This document shows, in pieces, positions 16,889-26,053 of a stretch of 64,000 nucleotides of DNA (the first letter of the stretch is position 1; each line of letters opens with the position of its first letter). The stretch spans positions 25,937 through 89,936 of the forward strand of contig DASSKL010000060.1 of assembly GCA_035690485.1 (NCBI GenBank), given 5' to 3'. The position numbers were made by a program, and so were the translations under genes. A model generated the notes under the pieces. The model was not told the origin of the DNA. It made no database searches and was given only the letters and a program-made list of their open reading frames with translations. The stretch is from Mycobacteriales bacterium. GTDB lineage: Bacteria; Actinomycetota; Actinomycetes; JAFAQI01; DASSKL01.

Positions 16889-18064
16889 GTGGGAGCGCAG
16901 ACACTCGCCGTACCGGCGCCACGGGTCGCGTGGCCAGCAACGGAGCTCGTGCTTCCGGTCGTGCTGGCGGTGATCGCGCAAGCGGATGTGTGGGCGCCGG
17001 CGTCGTACAACCTGGGTCACCTGGTGGGGCCAGCACCCGTGGTGGCGCTGCTCTACGCCGTGACCGCGCTGGCGCTGATCTGGCGCAAGCGCTTCCCGCT
17101 GGGCGTCCTGGCGTTCATCGTCACCGTCGACGCCGTCGAGTACCTCATTTTCGGTGCCCCCGAAGGACTCGGATCGCTGCTACCGACCGTGGTGGGCTTC
17201 TACGCCGTCGGCCGCTACGCCCGCACCAGCGCCCTCTCTGTGGCTGCGCCGTTGGCGCTGCTCGGCATTGCCGTCCACGAGCTGACGGACCCGGTCTTCA
17301 CGTTGACCGGCTCGAACGCCGTCTTCTACGGCGTCGTCGCCGGCGCATGGCCGCTCGGACACGCGTTCCGGCGCCGTGCCGAACACACCCACCAGCTCCA
17401 GGCGCAGACCGCGGAACTCGTCGCGCACCGCGAACGACTGTCCCAGGAAGCAGCGAGTGCCGAACGGGCCCGCATCGCCCGCGAGCTGCACGACATCGTC
17501 GGACACGGGCTGAGCGTCACTGTGCTGCAGCTGGTCGCTGCCGCCGCCTTGCTCGAGAAAGAGCGCCCAGTCGAAGCGCGGACACGTCTGGCCACTACCG
17601 AGCAAACCGCCCGGCAGACGCTGACCGAGATGCGAAGGCTCCTCGGTCTGCTCGATGGACCCGACGACTCGACACTCACACCGCAACCCGGACTAGAGCA
17701 CCTCGACGAGCTGGTCGAGGCGACGCGGCTGGCCGGTGCCGAGGTCACCGTCGAAGTCACTGGCCCGTTGGCTTCGCTGCCCCCGGGCCTCGGCTTGACC
17801 GCCTACCGCGTGTTGCAGGAGTCGCTGACCAACGTGCTCAAGCACGCCCGCCCGCCGATCTGCACCGTGCGCGTCACCCGCGACCTCGACGAACTCGTCG
17901 TCGAGGTCTGCGACGCGGGCCGAGCCGCCACACCCGCACCGGCCGGCCGCGGGCTCACCGGAATGCGCGAACGCGTCACCGTGTTCGGCGGTACTCTCAT
18001 CGCCCACACCGTCCCCACCGGCGGGTTCACCGTTCGCGCCAGACTCCCGATCAACGACCGATGA
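16889..18064 (+). CDS. NarL-type sensor histidine kinase (HPK7)
   Basis: A 391-residue kinase with four to six N-terminal transmembrane helices (residues about 10-155), a short coiled segment, then the HisKA_3 dimerisation box ELHDIVGHGLSV with the phospho-accepting H201, and a HATPase domain with the N-box LQESLTNVLKHAR (N315). GRGLTGMRERV is the G box. GTG start at 16889. It overlaps the response-regulator gene by 4 bp (ATGA), so the two form one two-component operon. The signal is unknown; the N-terminus has no large extracellular domain. Confidence 0.92.
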   Translation: MGAQTLAVPAPRVAWPATELVLPVVLAVIAQADVWAPASYNLGHLVGPAPVVALLYAVTALALIWRKRFPLGVLAFIVTVDAVEYLIFGAPEGLGSLLPTVVGFYAVGRYARTSALSVAAPLALLGIAVHELTDPVFTLTGSNAVFYGVVAGAWPLGHAFRRRAEHTHQLQAQTAELVAHRERLSQEAASAERARIARELHDIVGHGLSVTVLQLVAAAALLEKERPVEARTRLATTEQTARQTLTEMRRLLGLLDGPDDSTLTPQPGLEHLDELVEATRLAGAEVTVEVTGPLASLPPGLGLTAYRVLQESLTNVLKHARPPICTVRVTRDLDELVVEVCDAGRAATPAPAGRGLTGMRERVTVFGGTLIAHTVPTGGFTVRARLPINDR

Positions 18065-18729
18065 CCGCCGACATTCGCATCCTCATCGCAGACGACGAGG
18101 CGATCGTCCGCGACGGGCTGCGCACGATCCTCGATCTCGAAGACGACATGACCGTCGTCGGCGAGGCCGCAGACGGCGCGCAAGCGGTCACGGCCGCGCG
18201 CGAGCTCAGTCCAGACGTCGCGCTCGTTGACATCCAGATGCCCGGGCTGGACGGCATCGAGGCGACCCGACAGATGCTCAGGGCGCCGAACCCGCCACGG
18301 GTACTGGTCCTGACCACCTTCGACCGCAACGAGTACGTCTACGAAGCCATGAAGGCCGGCGCCAGCGGGTTCCTGCTCAAAGACGCCCGACGCCACCAAC
18401 TCACCGACGCTGTTCGCACGGTCATCCGCGGTGAGACATTGCTCGCGCCCACGATCACTCGTCGCCTCATCGAGGAGTTCTGCGCCCGGCCATCCCCAGC
18501 CACGACGACACCGCCCGCACTCGCCGAACTGACACCACGCGAAGTCGAAGTACTCACCCTCATCGCCCGCGGGCACGCCAACGCTGCCATCGCCGCTGAA
18601 CTCGTCGTAGCCGAGTCCACCGTCAAGACGCACGTCGCGCGAATCCTGGCGAAGCTCCACCTGAACGATCGCGCGCAAGCCGTTATCGCCGCCTACGAGA
18701 GCGGCCTAGTACGGCCCGGCACCCGCTGA
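18061..18729 (+). CDS. NarL/FixJ-family response regulator
   Basis: A 222-residue regulator. The receiver domain (1-120) has the acidic pair D11-D12, the phosphorylation site D57 in ALVDIQMPG, T85 region LTTF and K in LLKDA. A LuxR-type helix-turn-helix follows at about 155-215 (LTPREVEVLTLIARGHANAA, then AESTVKTHVARILAKL). Translationally coupled to the kinase. Candidate targets are the adjacent DUF998 gene and this operon, but no binding site is identifiable. Confidence 0.95.
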   Translation: MTADIRILIADDEAIVRDGLRTILDLEDDMTVVGEAADGAQAVTAARELSPDVALVDIQMPGLDGIEATRQMLRAPNPPRVLVLTTFDRNEYVYEAMKAGASGFLLKDARRHQLTDAVRTVIRGETLLAPTITRRLIEEFCARPSPATTTPPALAELTPREVEVLTLIARGHANAAIAAELVVAESTVKTHVARILAKLHLNDRAQAVIAAYESGLVRPGTR

Positions 18730-18845
18730 CACGCCTCGGGCTCAACAGGGGGAAAGGGCGTGAGGCCGTGCCCCCTCCACCGGGGGCCAGCTCCTGCAGC
18801 GCTGAAACACCGCCTCGACGCCGTCGGGGTCCTACGCTCGATCAC

Positions 18846-19388
18846 GTGCAGCGGGTGTCGGTCGTCGGCAACAGCGGCAGCGGGAAGACCACGCTCGCCC
18901 GACAGCTGGCCGGGCGGCTCGGCGTTGCTCACGTCGAGCTCGATGCGATCTTCCACCAGCCCGACTGGCAGGAGCTGCCGGCCGCCGACTTCCGCGCGGC
19001 GCTGCAGGAGTTCGTCGAGCAGCCCGGGTGGGTGGTCGACGGCAACTACTCCACGGTGCAGGACATCGTCTGGGCACGGGCGGACACCGTGATCGTCCTC
19101 GACCTGCCACGGAGCCTGGTCATGCGCCGGGTCGCCCGGCGGACGCTGGGTCGACTCCTGCTGCGACGCGAGCTGTGGAACGGCAACCGCGAGCCCTGGT
19201 CGAACGTGCTCAGCGTTGACCCGCAGCGGTCGATCCTGGCCTGGGCGTGGACGCGCCACCACACCTACCAGGAGCGCTTCGCGCAGGCGCAGGTCGACCC
19301 CGCCAATGCACATCTACAGTTCCTCGTCCTGCATTCCCGGCGGGACGTCCGGTCGGTCGTTGCGGCGGCCGGTCCGGCAGCCACCTGA
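18846..19388 (+). CDS. P-loop kinase, adenylate-kinase/topology-modulation-like
   Basis: A 180-residue nucleotide-binding protein from a GTG start. Walker A is GNSGSGKTTLARQLA; the segment HVELDAIFHQPDW with WVVDGNY further on is characteristic of the FlaR/topology-modulation AAA family, with Walker B-like TVIVLDLPRS. The family has P-loop kinase folds without an established substrate. No co-directional partner is closely spaced, so it is probably a single-gene unit. Confidence 0.8.
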   Translation: MQRVSVVGNSGSGKTTLARQLAGRLGVAHVELDAIFHQPDWQELPAADFRAALQEFVEQPGWVVDGNYSTVQDIVWARADTVIVLDLPRSLVMRRVARRTLGRLLLRRELWNGNREPWSNVLSVDPQRSILAWAWTRHHTYQERFAQAQVDPANAHLQFLVLHSRRDVRSVVAAAGPAAT

Positions 19389-19455
19389 CCACCAGTGGCG
19401 CGTCGTAGGTCCCGAGTAATGCCGGATGGCGGGAGCGACCGATGTGCCTTGCCGC

Positions 19456-19695
19456 TCAACTCGGAGTCGCGGCGCGGGTTGGCTCTTGTTGCGCTGCGAC
19501 CTCTGCAAGCCGATGAAGGTCTTCACGCAGTGCGGCGCTGCGGTCGATGTGTGTGGGGTTGGTCCGGACGAGTAGCTGTTCGAGCCACCTGGGAAGCTTG
19601 GTGACTTGAAACGATTGCGTGATCCGCGTGCCGGCTTCCGTTGCTTCGAGGTCTACCCCGGATCGCGTGATTCGTGCTGCGGCCATGTGCCCCAC
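19456..19695 (-). pseudogene. C-terminal fragment of an SRPBCC-family protein
   Basis: The reading frame ITRSGVDLEATEAGTRITQS followed by a helix (WLEQLLVRTNPTHIDRSAAL, REDLHRLAEV) matches the last strands and long C-terminal helix of SRPBCC/polyketide-cyclase proteins, normally about 150 residues. Only about 75 residues remain and the N-terminal sheet is missing, replaced by MGHMAAAR. It is read as a truncated relic. A short functional protein cannot be excluded. Confidence 0.5.
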
Positions 19696-19849
19696 CCCTT
19701 TGACGTCACGTGCGTTTGAGTGATCGATCGATCATGTAGCCGACCCAGGCCTCGTACGGATACAAGTCTGTTCTGCCGATTTCATGAGAACAGCGCTACC
19801 AGGGGAACTGCCACGATGGCGGCGTGGGCGAGCGGACGGGAGGGCAGCG

Positions 19850-20395
19850 GTGACGTCGGAAGCCGCCTCTCTGCTGGGGCAGCTGGCCGATCGTGACCGG
19901 CTCACGGTCTTCGCCGCCGTCGTGCTCGGCGACCGCACCGTCGACCAGCTGGCGGCGACGACCCGGCTGACCGGCCGCGTCGTCGCGCGGGCCTTGGCGC
20001 GGCTGCAGTCGGCGGGCTTGGTCGAGGAGACCGACGGCGCCTGGACCGCGCGTCTGGAGACTCTGCAGGAGGCGACCAGGGCCGGCGCCGCGCAGGGGAC
20101 CGACGAGCACGCGAGGGCCGATCGCGAGACGGCGGTCGTGCTGCGTGCGTTCATCCGCAACGGCCGGCTGACGTCGATCCCGACCGTGCGCAGGAAGCGG
20201 CTGGTGGTCCTCGACTACCTGGCTCGCGTATTCGAGCCCGGGGTGCGCTACAGCGAGAAGGAGGTCAACGCCTCCTTGCGCGCCTTTCACGACGACGTGG
20301 CGGCGCTGCGCCGCTACCTCGTCGACGAGGGGTTCCTGAGCCGCGAGGGCGGCGTCGGCGACTACTGGCGCACCGGCGGGTCCGTTGACGTCTGA
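19850..20395 (+). CDS. DUF2087-domain protein with N-terminal winged helix
   Basis: A 181-residue protein. Residues 1-75 look like an ArsR-type winged helix (LLGQLADRDRLTVFAAVVLG, TVDQLAATTRLTGRVVARAL). The C-terminus is DUF2087: TSIPTVRRKRLVVLDYLARV, then YSEKEVNASLRAFHDDVAAL and RRYLVDEGFLSREGG. The GTG at 19850 is favoured by GGAGGG six bases upstream; an in-frame ATG at 19784 would extend it. Likely a DNA-binding regulator of unknown target. Its stop lies 12 bp from the convergent ketopantoate-reductase gene. Confidence 0.85.
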   Translation: MTSEAASLLGQLADRDRLTVFAAVVLGDRTVDQLAATTRLTGRVVARALARLQSAGLVEETDGAWTARLETLQEATRAGAAQGTDEHARADRETAVVLRAFIRNGRLTSIPTVRRKRLVVLDYLARVFEPGVRYSEKEVNASLRAFHDDVAALRRYLVDEGFLSREGGVGDYWRTGGSVDV

Positions 20396-20407
20396 CGCGC
20401 CGGCCGG

Positions 20408-21319
20408 CTACCCGGCGCCGGAGCCGCTCGCCGGCCCCGACCGGATCGACGCCTTCACGATCGCCTCGACGAGCCGCCGGGTCGACGGCACCTCGACCTC
20501 GTGCCGTTCCGCGGCGCGCAGGACGGCGCCACCGATCGCGTCGAGCTCGAACGACCGCCCCGACTCGATGTCGCGTTGCATCGAGGACTTCATCGCCGCC
20601 GGCGCTGCGAGGAGAAACTGCAACGCGTCGTCGTCGGACACGTCGGCCCCGTCCGCCCGAGCCACCGTCGCGACCTCCTGCACGACGTCTCGCAACAGGT
20701 CGGCATAGCGGTCCCGAACCACGCCGATCGGCGCCTCGGCGTACGACGTCAGCAAGGCCAGCGGCGCCAACCGCGCCAGCTTCCGCCAGAGCACCTGTCG
20801 CTCCCCGTCAACGACGGAGACCGGTGGCCCGGACGCGCGCAACACAGCGGCGAACTCGTCGGCTCCGGCGATCTCGACGTTCGCGAACGGGCTCGTGTGC
20901 TCGATGACGCCTGGCGACACCCTGGTGGCCTCTACCGAGATCGTGGCGGCGACCACGTCGGCGCGCGGATAACGATTTCGCAACACCGCAAGGTGGTCCA
21001 GACCGTTGAGGAACGGCACGACGACTGCTCCGGACACTGCTGCGGGAGACACCCGCTCCAGCGCGGCGTCGAGACCGGTTGCCTTGACCGTGACGAGGCA
21101 CGCGTCGACCGGCTTCGCGAGTGACTCGACCGCCCGAGCCGGCACCGTGAAGTCGCCGAAAACCCTGCTGTGCACGGACAATCCGTGGCCGTTCAACGCT
21201 GCTGCGGTTGCCGGGGTGGCGACGAATTCGACGTCGTGTCCCGCCCTCGACAACAGGCCGCCGAGCAGGCCGCCGACACCGCCGGGCCCGAGCACGGCGA
21301 TGTGCCACGACGACGTCAC
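20408..21319 (-). CDS. 2-dehydropantoate 2-reductase family protein (ApbA/PanE-like)
   Basis: A 303-residue NADPH-dependent reductase. The N-terminal Rossmann motif is IAVLGPGGVGGLLGGLLSRAG; KATGLDAAL carries the usual catalytic lysine region, and WRKLARLAPLALLTSY begins the C-terminal helical domain. GTG start with GGAAGGAG upstream. PanE converts ketopantoate to pantoate in coenzyme A synthesis, but many ApbA-fold paralogues act on other 2-keto acids, and the gene stands alone, so the family name is safer than panE. It diverges from the ABC operon. Confidence 0.82.
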   Translation of the reverse strand: MTSSWHIAVLGPGGVGGLLGGLLSRAGHDVEFVATPATAAALNGHGLSVHSRVFGDFTVPARAVESLAKPVDACLVTVKATGLDAALERVSPAAVSGAVVVPFLNGLDHLAVLRNRYPRADVVAATISVEATRVSPGVIEHTSPFANVEIAGADEFAAVLRASGPPVSVVDGERQVLWRKLARLAPLALLTSYAEAPIGVVRDRYADLLRDVVQEVATVARADGADVSDDDALQFLLAAPAAMKSSMQRDIESGRSFELDAIGGAVLRAAERHEVEVPSTRRLVEAIVKASIRSGPASGSGAG

Positions 21320-21359
21320 GTCGCTCCTTCCCGCGACACGCGATGAGCCGCTGAGTCTT

Positions 21360-21383
21360 TATTCCTCTCCCTTTCGAGGAATA
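21360..21383. promoter_or_regulatory. Inverted repeat upstream of the ABC transporter operon
   Basis: TATTCCTC (21360-21367) and GAGGAATA (21376-21383) are perfect 8-bp arms with an 8-bp spacer, 34 bp before the GTG start of the solute-binding protein. The local A/T richness stands out. It could be an operator for a sugar-responsive repressor or a 5' leader hairpin; no regulator gene is adjacent to test this. Confidence 0.45.
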
Positions 21384-21417
21384 TCGTCCCGCCACACACC
21401 ACGACAAGGGGGTCGCA

Positions 21418-22827
21418 GTGAGTGACTACCAGCTTTCCCGCCGCACGTTCCTCGTCGGCACCGGTCTCGCGGCGGCAGCGCTCGCCGGCTGCGGTGGCAG
21501 CTCTGGCGGTGGTGGAGGCGGCACCCCCAAGGCAGGCTCCTCCAGCGGTCCGGCCCCGACCGAGACCTTCGCGGCGCCGGCCTCGAAGCTCAGCGGCAGC
21601 CTGAAGATCTTGATGTGGAGCCATTTCGTGCCCCGGCACGACGTGTGGTTCGACAAGTTCGCCAAGGACTGGGGCAAGAAGGTCGGCGTCAACGTCACCG
21701 TCGACCACATCAACACGGCGGACATCCCCGCACGCATCGCGTCAGAGATCCAGGCCGGGTCCGGGCACGACCTGATCCAGCACATCTCCGCAATCCCGCA
21801 GTACGAGCCGAGCGTCATCGACCTGGCAAACCTCAACCAGGAGGCGGCCAAGCGGTTCGGCAAGCTCACCGACATCTGCACCAAGTCGAGCTACAACCCG
21901 CACACGAAGAAGTACTACGCCTACGCGCCCGGCTGGGTGCCCGACCCGGGCGACTACCGCAAGAGCCTGTGGTCGACGGTCAGCATGGCCAACGGCCCGA
22001 CCACGTGGGACGAGCTGCTGCAGGGCGGCACCGAGATCAAGAAGAAGAAGAACGTCCAGATGGGCATCGGCATGTCCCAGGAGATCGACTCCAACATGGC
22101 CGGCCGGGCGATCATGTGGAGCTTCGGCGGCGCCGTGCAGGACGCCAACGCCAACGTGACGCTCAACTCGCCCGAGACCGTCGCGGCGGTCGAGTACATG
22201 ACCAAGCTCTACAAGCAGACGATGACGCCCGAGGTCTTCAGCTGGACCGCCGCCTCCAACAACCAGGGCCTGGTAGCGGGGCAGCTCTCCTACATCCTCA
22301 ACTCGATCTCGGCCTATCGAAGCGCGCAGCAGCAGAACCCTCAGGTGGCCGAGGACGTGCTCTTCGTCAAGGCGTTGAAGGGCCCCAAGGACGCGATCGC
22401 CGCGTCACACGTCATGTACAACTGGATCGTCCCCAAGTTCTCGAAGTCGGCCGACAACGCCCAGGAGTTCTTGCTCCACTACACCGCCAACTTCCCGTCG
22501 GCGACCTACTACTCCGAGCTCTACGACTTCCCCGGCTACGACAACCTCGTGCCGCAGCTCGACGGTTGGCTGTCCAACGATCCCTTCGGGTCGCGGCCGG
22601 CCGACAAGCTCACCGTGCTCAAAGACTCGATCTCCTGGACGACCAACCTCGGGCACCCCGGCTATGCCAACACCGCGGTCGGCGAGGTCAATGCGACGTA
22701 CATCATCCCGAACATGTACGCGCAGGCGGCCCGCGGCGAGAAGTCGGCCCAGCAGGCCGTCGCCGACGCCGACAAGCAGGTGAAGGCCGTCTTCGACAAG
22801 TGGCGCACGAAGGGTCTCATCGGCTGA
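21418..22827 (+). CDS. Sugar-type ABC transporter solute-binding lipoprotein
   Basis: A 469-residue extracellular binding protein (SBP family 1). The N-terminus SRRTFLVGTGLAAAALAGC combines a twin-arginine-like SRRTF motif with the lipobox LAGC, so it is probably exported, lipidated at the cysteine and anchored outside the membrane; a Gly/Ser-rich linker follows. The body has the periplasmic-binding fold segments KILMWSHFVPRHDVWFDKF and GQLSYILNSISAYR. It is the first gene of a five-gene operon. The ligand is probably a carbohydrate by family, not proven. Confidence 0.9.
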   Translation: MSDYQLSRRTFLVGTGLAAAALAGCGGSSGGGGGGTPKAGSSSGPAPTETFAAPASKLSGSLKILMWSHFVPRHDVWFDKFAKDWGKKVGVNVTVDHINTADIPARIASEIQAGSGHDLIQHISAIPQYEPSVIDLANLNQEAAKRFGKLTDICTKSSYNPHTKKYYAYAPGWVPDPGDYRKSLWSTVSMANGPTTWDELLQGGTEIKKKKNVQMGIGMSQEIDSNMAGRAIMWSFGGAVQDANANVTLNSPETVAAVEYMTKLYKQTMTPEVFSWTAASNNQGLVAGQLSYILNSISAYRSAQQQNPQVAEDVLFVKALKGPKDAIAASHVMYNWIVPKFSKSADNAQEFLLHYTANFPSATYYSELYDFPGYDNLVPQLDGWLSNDPFGSRPADKLTVLKDSISWTTNLGHPGYANTAVGEVNATYIIPNMYAQAARGEKSAQQAVADADKQVKAVFDKWRTKGLIG

Positions 22828-22852
22828 CGGCGAGTGCAGGGGAGGAGTTCAC

Positions 22853-23893
22853 GTGGCCGTCGTCGAGACGCGGAATCTGCGGAAGAGCTACGACGGGGGC
22901 AAGACCTTCGCCCTGCGCGGCATCGACCTGGCGACCGAGGAGGGCGAGTACGTCGTCCTCCTCGGCCCGTCGGGCTGCGGCAAGACCACCTTGCTGCGGA
23001 CGATCGCCGGCCTGGAGCAGCCGACCGACGGGGAGGTCGTCATCGGCGGCAACGTCGTCAACGGCCTGCCGCCGCGGGCGCGCGGCATCGCGATGGTGTT
23101 CCAGAGCTACGCGCTCTACCCGCACAAGACGGTGTTCGCCAACATCGTCTTCCCGCTGCGCGCGGAAGGCATGCGCAAGCCGGACCGGGAGCGCAAGGCA
23201 CGGTGGGCGGCCGACCTGCTCAGCATCGGCCACCTGCTCGAACGCAAGCCGCGCCAGCTCTCCGGCGGGGAGCGGCAACGGGTCGCGCTCGCCCGTGCGC
23301 TCGTCCGCGACCCGAGCGTCTTCCTGCTCGACGAGCCGCTGTCCAATCTCGACGCCAAGCTGCGCACCAGCGCGCGTGACGAGCTGAAGCGCTTCCAGCA
23401 GGAGCTCGGCACCACCACCGTCTACGTCACCCACGACCAGGTTGAGGCGATGGGTCTCGGCGACCGGATCGCTGTCATGTACGACGGGGTCATCCGCCAG
23501 GTCGGCCGGCCGGAGCACGTCTACGACGATCCGGCCGACACGTTCGTGGCGACCTTCCTCGGCTCGCCCCCGATGAACCTCGTGCGTCGCGACGGTCATC
23601 TGGTCGGTTTCCGGCCCGAGCACCTGTGGCCGGTGGAGGCGGTTCCGGCGGAGCACCGGGTGACGATGCCCCTGAAGGTCGACCGGCTCGAGTACCTCTC
23701 CGGAGACCGGCACGTCTACGGCAGCGTCTCCCGCATCGGCGAGGAGACCCGCGTCATCGCCCGGCTGCCGGCCACCGTCGTGACGCCGCTGCATCCCGGT
23801 GAGATGCACGAGTTCGCCGTGCACGCCGATCGCCTTCGGTTCTTCGACGCCGAGAGCGGCGAGCGCACCGCACCGGTGCCGGTGGGTGGCTGA
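22853..23893 (+). CDS. Sugar-type ABC transporter ATP-binding protein (MalK/UgpC-like)
   Basis: A 346-residue ATPase. Walker A is GPSGCGKTT, Q-loop FQSYALYPHKTV, signature LSGGERQRVALARAL, Walker B VFLLDEPLSNLD and H-loop VTHDQVEAM. A C-terminal OB/TOBE-type domain follows from about residue 240. It energises import through the two permeases just downstream. GTG start, 25 bp after the binding-protein gene. The MalK-like domain order supports a carbohydrate or polyol importer. Confidence 0.93.
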   Translation: MAVVETRNLRKSYDGGKTFALRGIDLATEEGEYVVLLGPSGCGKTTLLRTIAGLEQPTDGEVVIGGNVVNGLPPRARGIAMVFQSYALYPHKTVFANIVFPLRAEGMRKPDRERKARWAADLLSIGHLLERKPRQLSGGERQRVALARALVRDPSVFLLDEPLSNLDAKLRTSARDELKRFQQELGTTTVYVTHDQVEAMGLGDRIAVMYDGVIRQVGRPEHVYDDPADTFVATFLGSPPMNLVRRDGHLVGFRPEHLWPVEAVPAEHRVTMPLKVDRLEYLSGDRHVYGSVSRIGEETRVIARLPATVVTPLHPGEMHEFAVHADRLRFFDAESGERTAPVPVGG

Positions 23894-23895
23894 TC

Positions 23896-24831
23896 GTGGC
23901 CCAGGTCGCCGCACCTCAGGGTCGCGTCACGGGGCGGGCGGCACCGCGCCAGCGTTGGACCGACAAGGAGGGCCTGCTCGCGCAGATCTTCCTGCTGCCG
24001 ACCGTCGTCTACATCATCGGTCTGGTCGCCGTCCCCTTCTTCCTCGCGATCGCCTACAGCTTCAGCGACGTGACCGCCGGCAACCCCAGCTACAACTGGG
24101 TCGGAGCCCGCAACTACATGCGGATCTTCAACGATCCGGTGTTCTGGAAGTCGTTCGAGAACACGCTGATCTTCACCGCGATCTCGATGGTCCTGATCGT
24201 GGTCTTCGGCAAGATCCTCGCCAACATCCTCATGGCGAACTTCAAGGGCAAGTGGCTGGTCCGCTTCCTCGTGCTGCTGCCGTGGACGACGCCGGTGTCG
24301 CTGTCCGCCGTGTCGTGGCTGTGGCTGCTCGACTCGATCTACAGCCCGATCGACTTCGTCCTGCGCAGTGTCGGGCTGATCAGTGGGCACGAGTACTACC
24401 TCGGCCGCCCGCATCTCGCGATGGCCTCGATCATCGCGGTGGAGGTCTGGCGACTGGTGCCGCTCGCGGCCGTCATCATCATGGCCGGGCTCATCGCCAT
24501 CCCCCAGGAGATCAACGAGCAGGCACAGGTCGACGGCGCCGGATTCTGGCGACGCTTCTTCGAGATCACCGTCCCGATGACGATGCCGGTCATCGCCGTG
24601 GCCGGCCTCTTCGGTGCCATCTTCACGGCGACCGACATGACCGTCGTCTACGTGTTGACGCGCGGCGGGCCGAACAACGCCACCCAGGTGCTGTCCAGCT
24701 GGGCCTACTTCAAGGGCATCGAGGGCAGCGACATCGCCCAGGGCGCCGCGATCGCGCTGTTCCTCTTCCCGCTGCTGCTCTTCGCCGCGATCGCCATCCT
24801 GCGCGCCGTACGCCGGATGGAGGTCTTCTGA
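23896..24831 (+). CDS. ABC transporter permease, MalF/UgpA-like
   Basis: A 311-residue permease with six predicted helices. The conserved EAA-loop segment is EINEQAQVDGAGFWRRFFEI, contacting the ATPase. GTG start two bases after the ATPase stop. Its stop overlaps the start of the second permease (TGATG). It pairs with the next permease to form the channel of the sugar-type importer. Confidence 0.92.
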   Translation: MAQVAAPQGRVTGRAAPRQRWTDKEGLLAQIFLLPTVVYIIGLVAVPFFLAIAYSFSDVTAGNPSYNWVGARNYMRIFNDPVFWKSFENTLIFTAISMVLIVVFGKILANILMANFKGKWLVRFLVLLPWTTPVSLSAVSWLWLLDSIYSPIDFVLRSVGLISGHEYYLGRPHLAMASIIAVEVWRLVPLAAVIIMAGLIAIPQEINEQAQVDGAGFWRRFFEITVPMTMPVIAVAGLFGAIFTATDMTVVYVLTRGGPNNATQVLSSWAYFKGIEGSDIAQGAAIALFLFPLLLFAAIAILRAVRRMEVF

Positions 24832-25724
24832 TGGCCTGGGACCTCACCGGCCAGGGTCAGATCGACGCCTTCCGGCGCAAGGCGGCCCGCCGCCACGTCC
24901 TGGCGCGCATCGGGATCTACGCCTTCGCGCTGCTCGCCGTCATCGTCGCAGCCGGGCCCTTCATCTGGTCGGGGATCACCGCGTTCAAGTCGAACGCCGA
25001 TCTCTACAACGCGGCGAACAACCCGTTCATCTTCAACCAGAACCCGACCCTGGACCACATCAACTTCCTGCTGACGCAGACGTCCTTCCCGACGTTCGTG
25101 TGGAACACCTTCTGGGTCGGTGTCCTGGTCGTGCTGATCACGCTCGTGCTCGGCCTGCCCGCCGCCTACAGCCTGGCCCGCCTCGGTGGCCGGTGGACCG
25201 GCCCGTTGGCGATCGCCATCTTCTTCGTCTACCTCGTGCCGCCCACCCTGCTGTTCCTGCCGATGACCCGGGTCGTGGTGTTCCTCGGGCTGCAGGACAG
25301 CACCTGGTCGTTGGTGGTCATCTACCCGACGATCACGTTGCCGGTGTCGGTCTGGCTGCTCATGGGCTTCCTTCGGGCGATCCCCAAGGACTTGGAGGAG
25401 CAGGCGATGGTCGACGGCTACAGCCGCCTGGGCGCCTTCGTGCGCACCGTCGTGCCGCTCTCGGTGCCCGGCGTCGTGGCGGTCGTCGTCTTCGCCTTCA
25501 CCGTCGTCGCCAGCGAGTTCATCTACGCCCTGGCCTTCATCGCGCCGACGTCGCACAAGGTGCTGAGCACGGGCGTGCCGACGGAGCTCATCCGCGGTGA
25601 TGTCTTCCAGTGGCAGTCGCTGCAGGCGGCGACCGTCTTGGTCGCGGTGCCGGTCGCTCTCGTGTTCAACTTCTTCTTGAACCGGTTCATCACCGGATTC
25701 ACGATGGGAGCGGTCAAGGGATGA
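24831..25724 (+). CDS. ABC transporter permease, MalG/UgpE-like
   Basis: A 297-residue inner-membrane protein with six helices; the EAA loop reads DLEEQAMVDGYSRLGAFVRT. The ATG at 24831 shares one base with the previous stop codon; the longer reading frame upstream overlaps the first permease gene and is not coding. A 4-bp overlap with the following small gene suggests that gene belongs to the same transporter unit. Confidence 0.92.
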   Translation: MAWDLTGQGQIDAFRRKAARRHVLARIGIYAFALLAVIVAAGPFIWSGITAFKSNADLYNAANNPFIFNQNPTLDHINFLLTQTSFPTFVWNTFWVGVLVVLITLVLGLPAAYSLARLGGRWTGPLAIAIFFVYLVPPTLLFLPMTRVVVFLGLQDSTWSLVVIYPTITLPVSVWLLMGFLRAIPKDLEEQAMVDGYSRLGAFVRTVVPLSVPGVVAVVVFAFTVVASEFIYALAFIAPTSHKVLSTGVPTELIRGDVFQWQSLQAATVLVAVPVALVFNFFLNRFITGFTMGAVKG

Positions 25725-26053
25725 CGGAGCCGTTGCAGGAGCGGGTCGCCGACCGGGTCGCGGGCTGGTTCGCCCAGGCCGACGAGTTCCGCCGGCTTCA
25801 TCCGCGGCTCATGCGGCGGCTCGTCGACGCCTACCATGCCGGCCAGTCGCTCGACGACTTCTGCGCCGCCCAGGCCAAGGTCTACGCGCCGTTCGACTCC
25901 CCGGCCGGGTTGCACCTGCTGCTGACCCGGGCCGGTGCCGCCGTACCGACGCAGGAGGTCGACGAGCTCGCGTCGTTCGCGCTCACGCAGGCGTCGCGGG
26001 TGCAGGTGCTGCGTGCCGGCGTCGCCCTGCGGCGGGCACGAGAAAACGGGTGA
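25721..26053 (+). CDS. Uncharacterised 110-residue protein coupled to the ABC operon
   Basis: No family is recognised. The protein is largely helical and soluble, with charged heptads (ERVADRVAGWFAQADEFRRL, MRRLVDAYHAGQSLDDFCA) and no cysteine pair or signal peptide. Its ATG overlaps the last permease stop (ATGA), so it is translated with the transporter. A role in regulation or assembly of the importer is possible only by position. Confidence 0.7.
   Translation: MTEPLQERVADRVAGWFAQADEFRRLHPRLMRRLVDAYHAGQSLDDFCAAQAKVYAPFDSPAGLHLLLTRAGAAVPTQEVDELASFALTQASRVQVLRAGVALRRARENG

Noticed and set aside
16783..18729. Plus-strand open frame of 648 codons running through the kinase and regulator
   Set aside because: The part over the kinase gene is out of the kinase frame and Arg-rich; only its end is the true response regulator, which starts at 18061.
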